A stretch of 33,213 nt of DNA from positions 1-33,213 of the IMG/VR virus record IMGVR_UViG_3300017727_000069; one strand, 5' to 3'. The notes under the pieces were generated by a model, which searched no databases, was not told the origin of the DNA, and worked only from the letters and a program-made list of their open reading frames with translations. This stretch comes from a virus. Position 1 is the stretch's first letter. Each line of letters starts with the position of its first letter. Of this stretch, positions 32,057 through 33,213 are shown one piece after another. The position numbers and the translations under genes are program-made.

Positions 32057-32842
32057 ATGGCCGTCAACCACTATTTTCAACAAGGTAAAGGCATAGGAAG
32101 TTCCGAAGAACAAAGACTTTATGAAGATATAATCATAGAGGGTTTGAAAATCTACGGACAAGATATTTACTATCTTCCAAGAACATTAATCAATAGAGAT
32201 ATTATATTAGGTGAAGATTCTTTATCTAAATTTAGTACAGCACATATGGTTGAAATGTATATGGAAACCACAGAAGGTTTTGCTGGTGAACAAGAAATTA
32301 TAAACAAATTTGGTTTAGAAATTAGAGAAGATACAACCTTTATGGTTGCTAAAAGAAGATTTGATGAAGTTGTAGATAGTAATACTACTTTAATAAAAGA
32401 AGGAAGACCTAATGAAGGCGATATACTTTATATGCCTTTAATGAATAGTTTTTTTGAGATTAAATTTGTACAAGATCAAGAGCCATTTTTTCAATTAAGT
32501 AATTTACCAGTTTACAAATTAGTTTGTACTCGTTGGGAATACTCATCAGAAAGATTAGATACAGGTGTTACTGATATTGATGCGGCAGAAGATACATATA
32601 CATTAGACCAATTAGCACATCAAGTTAGTTTAGAAAACGAAGACGGCGCTTTATTATTAGAGAACGATGCAGCAGATGGTGAAAGTAATTATATGTTATT
32701 AGAAACTTATAATATTCAAACACAATCATTATATGCTGATAATTTAGATTTAGATACAGAAGCAGGTTTTGATACAGCGTCAACTGCAGACGATATAATA
32801 GATTTCACAGAACGTAACCCATTTGGAGATATAGATTTTTAG
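32057..32842 (+). CDS. 14: Neck protein gp14 (head completion)
   Basis: gp14 extends the neck from gp13. The 261-residue product is close to T4 gp14 (256). It opens VNHYFQQGKGIGSSEEQRLY followed by EDIIIEGLKIYGQDIYYLPR (23-42), the family signature. FMVAKRRFDEVVD and GRPNEGDILYMPLMNSFFEI (116-135) follow, then VYKLVCTRWEYSSERLDTGV (152-171). The C-terminus is acidic and ends TERNPFGDIDF. The ATG starts 4 nt after the gp13 stop, and gp15 begins 1 nt after its own stop, implying one co-transcribed neck operon. Confidence 0.92.
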   Translation: MAVNHYFQQGKGIGSSEEQRLYEDIIIEGLKIYGQDIYYLPRTLINRDIILGEDSLSKFSTAHMVEMYMETTEGFAGEQEIINKFGLEIREDTTFMVAKRRFDEVVDSNTTLIKEGRPNEGDILYMPLMNSFFEIKFVQDQEPFFQLSNLPVYKLVCTRWEYSSERLDTGVTDIDAAEDTYTLDQLAHQVSLENEDGALLLENDAADGESNYMLLETYNIQTQSLYADNLDLDTEAGFDTASTADDIIDFTERNPFGDIDF

Positions 32843-33213
32843 ATGTTTGGAAGATATTTTTATAACGAAAGTATGAGAAGAATGACCATCGCATTTGGTC
32901 AAATCTTTAACAACATACAAATTAAAAGAAAAGACTCTAGTGATAATGTTGTACAAACAATTAGAGTTCCATTAGCATATGCTCCAAAAGAAAAATTTTT
33001 AACTAGATTAGATCAACAACCCTCTTTAGATGAAAGAGAATTTTCTATTACTTTACCTCGTATGGGTTTTGAGATTACAGGTATTACATATGATGGTACT
33101 CGTAAGTTAACAAGAATACAAAAATACAAAACTGTTAAAACAGGTGCAGACGGAAAAGTATTAAATTATAATTACACACCAGTCCCTTATAATATATCTT
33201 ACAATCTATATTC
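32843..33213 (+). CDS. 15: Tail sheath terminator gp15 (5' part, runs off the window)
   Basis: An open frame of 123 codons continues past the right edge. It begins MFGRYFYNESMRRMTIAFGQ followed by IFNNIQIKRKDSS, which parallels T4 gp15 (MFGYFYNSSFRRYATLMGDL, then FSNIQIKRQ). It continues with IRVPLAYAPKEKFLTRLDQQ and LPRMGFEITGITYD, also as in T4 gp15 (RVPITYASKEHF; LPRINLHL). gp15 caps the sheath and tube and connects them to the neck. The ATG directly follows the gp14 stop (TAGATG). Confidence 0.92.
   Translation, partial: MFGRYFYNESMRRMTIAFGQIFNNIQIKRKDSSDNVVQTIRVPLAYAPKEKFLTRLDQQPSLDEREFSITLPRMGFEITGITYDGTRKLTRIQKYKTVKTGADGKVLNYNYTPVPYNISYNLY

Noticed and set aside
1-33213. Prophage or integrated element
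   Set aside because: No integrase, repressor, attachment-site duplication or bacterial gene is present; all genes fit a lytic T4-like virion module.
1-33213. tRNA genes, insertion sequences and homing endonucleases
   Set aside because: I saw no cloverleaf-like segment, transposase or HNH/GIY-YIG-type gene; the spacers are too short for most of these.

Overview
The window is a 33.2-kb piece of the virion-structure region of a T4-like (contractile-tail) tailed phage. It is AT-rich (clearly under 40% GC by eye) and every gene I can support is on the + strand. The set matches marine T4-like phages of cyanobacteria and SAR11-type bacteria: short baseplate genes, many modular fibre genes, T4-type late promoters (TATAAATA), and numerous 2-oxoglutarate/Fe(II) (2OG) dioxygenase genes. 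The low GC suits a Pelagibacter-like or other AT-rich marine host, but nothing in the window identifies the host. I see no tRNA, integrase, insertion sequence or CRISPR array.

Layout. 1-990: the 3' end of an unidentified gene, a Cys-rich mini-protein, two small hypothetical genes and a PAAR spike-tip gene. 1009-14459: the baseplate wedge block in T4 order: gp25, gp6, a shortened gp7, a small fibre gene, gp8, then a 2051-residue DUF4815-type structural protein and a small coiled-coil gene. 14461-17797: small fibre and decoration genes, including a fibre with a C-terminal S74 self-cleaving chaperone and a glycine-rich adhesin-like protein. 17864-23423: a compact cassette of ten overlapping or nearly abutting genes. 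Nine look like members of the double-stranded beta-helix (2OG oxygenase/cupin) superfamily; eight keep metal-ligand-like residues, one looks degenerate, and the tenth is unrecognised. 23469-31192: a second fibre/decoration block with five larger fibre-like genes that share modules, ending in a second S74 fibre. 31246-33213: the neck genes gp13 and gp14 and the start of gp15 (tail sheath terminator), again in T4 order.

In T4 the interval between gp8 and gp13 holds gp9-gp12 and fibritin (wac). Here that interval of about 23 kb carries fibre modules, an adhesin-like protein and the oxygenase cassette, so the host-recognition part of the virion appears rebuilt. Twelve T4-type late promoters precede structural genes, but none was seen inside the oxygenase cassette. 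Three of them lie so close to the next start codon that the transcripts would be nearly leaderless.

The most interesting hypothesis is that the oxygenase cassette, embedded among fibre and adhesin genes, hydroxylates virion proteins or otherwise acts in their maturation. This is inference from position; the sequence does not show substrates.
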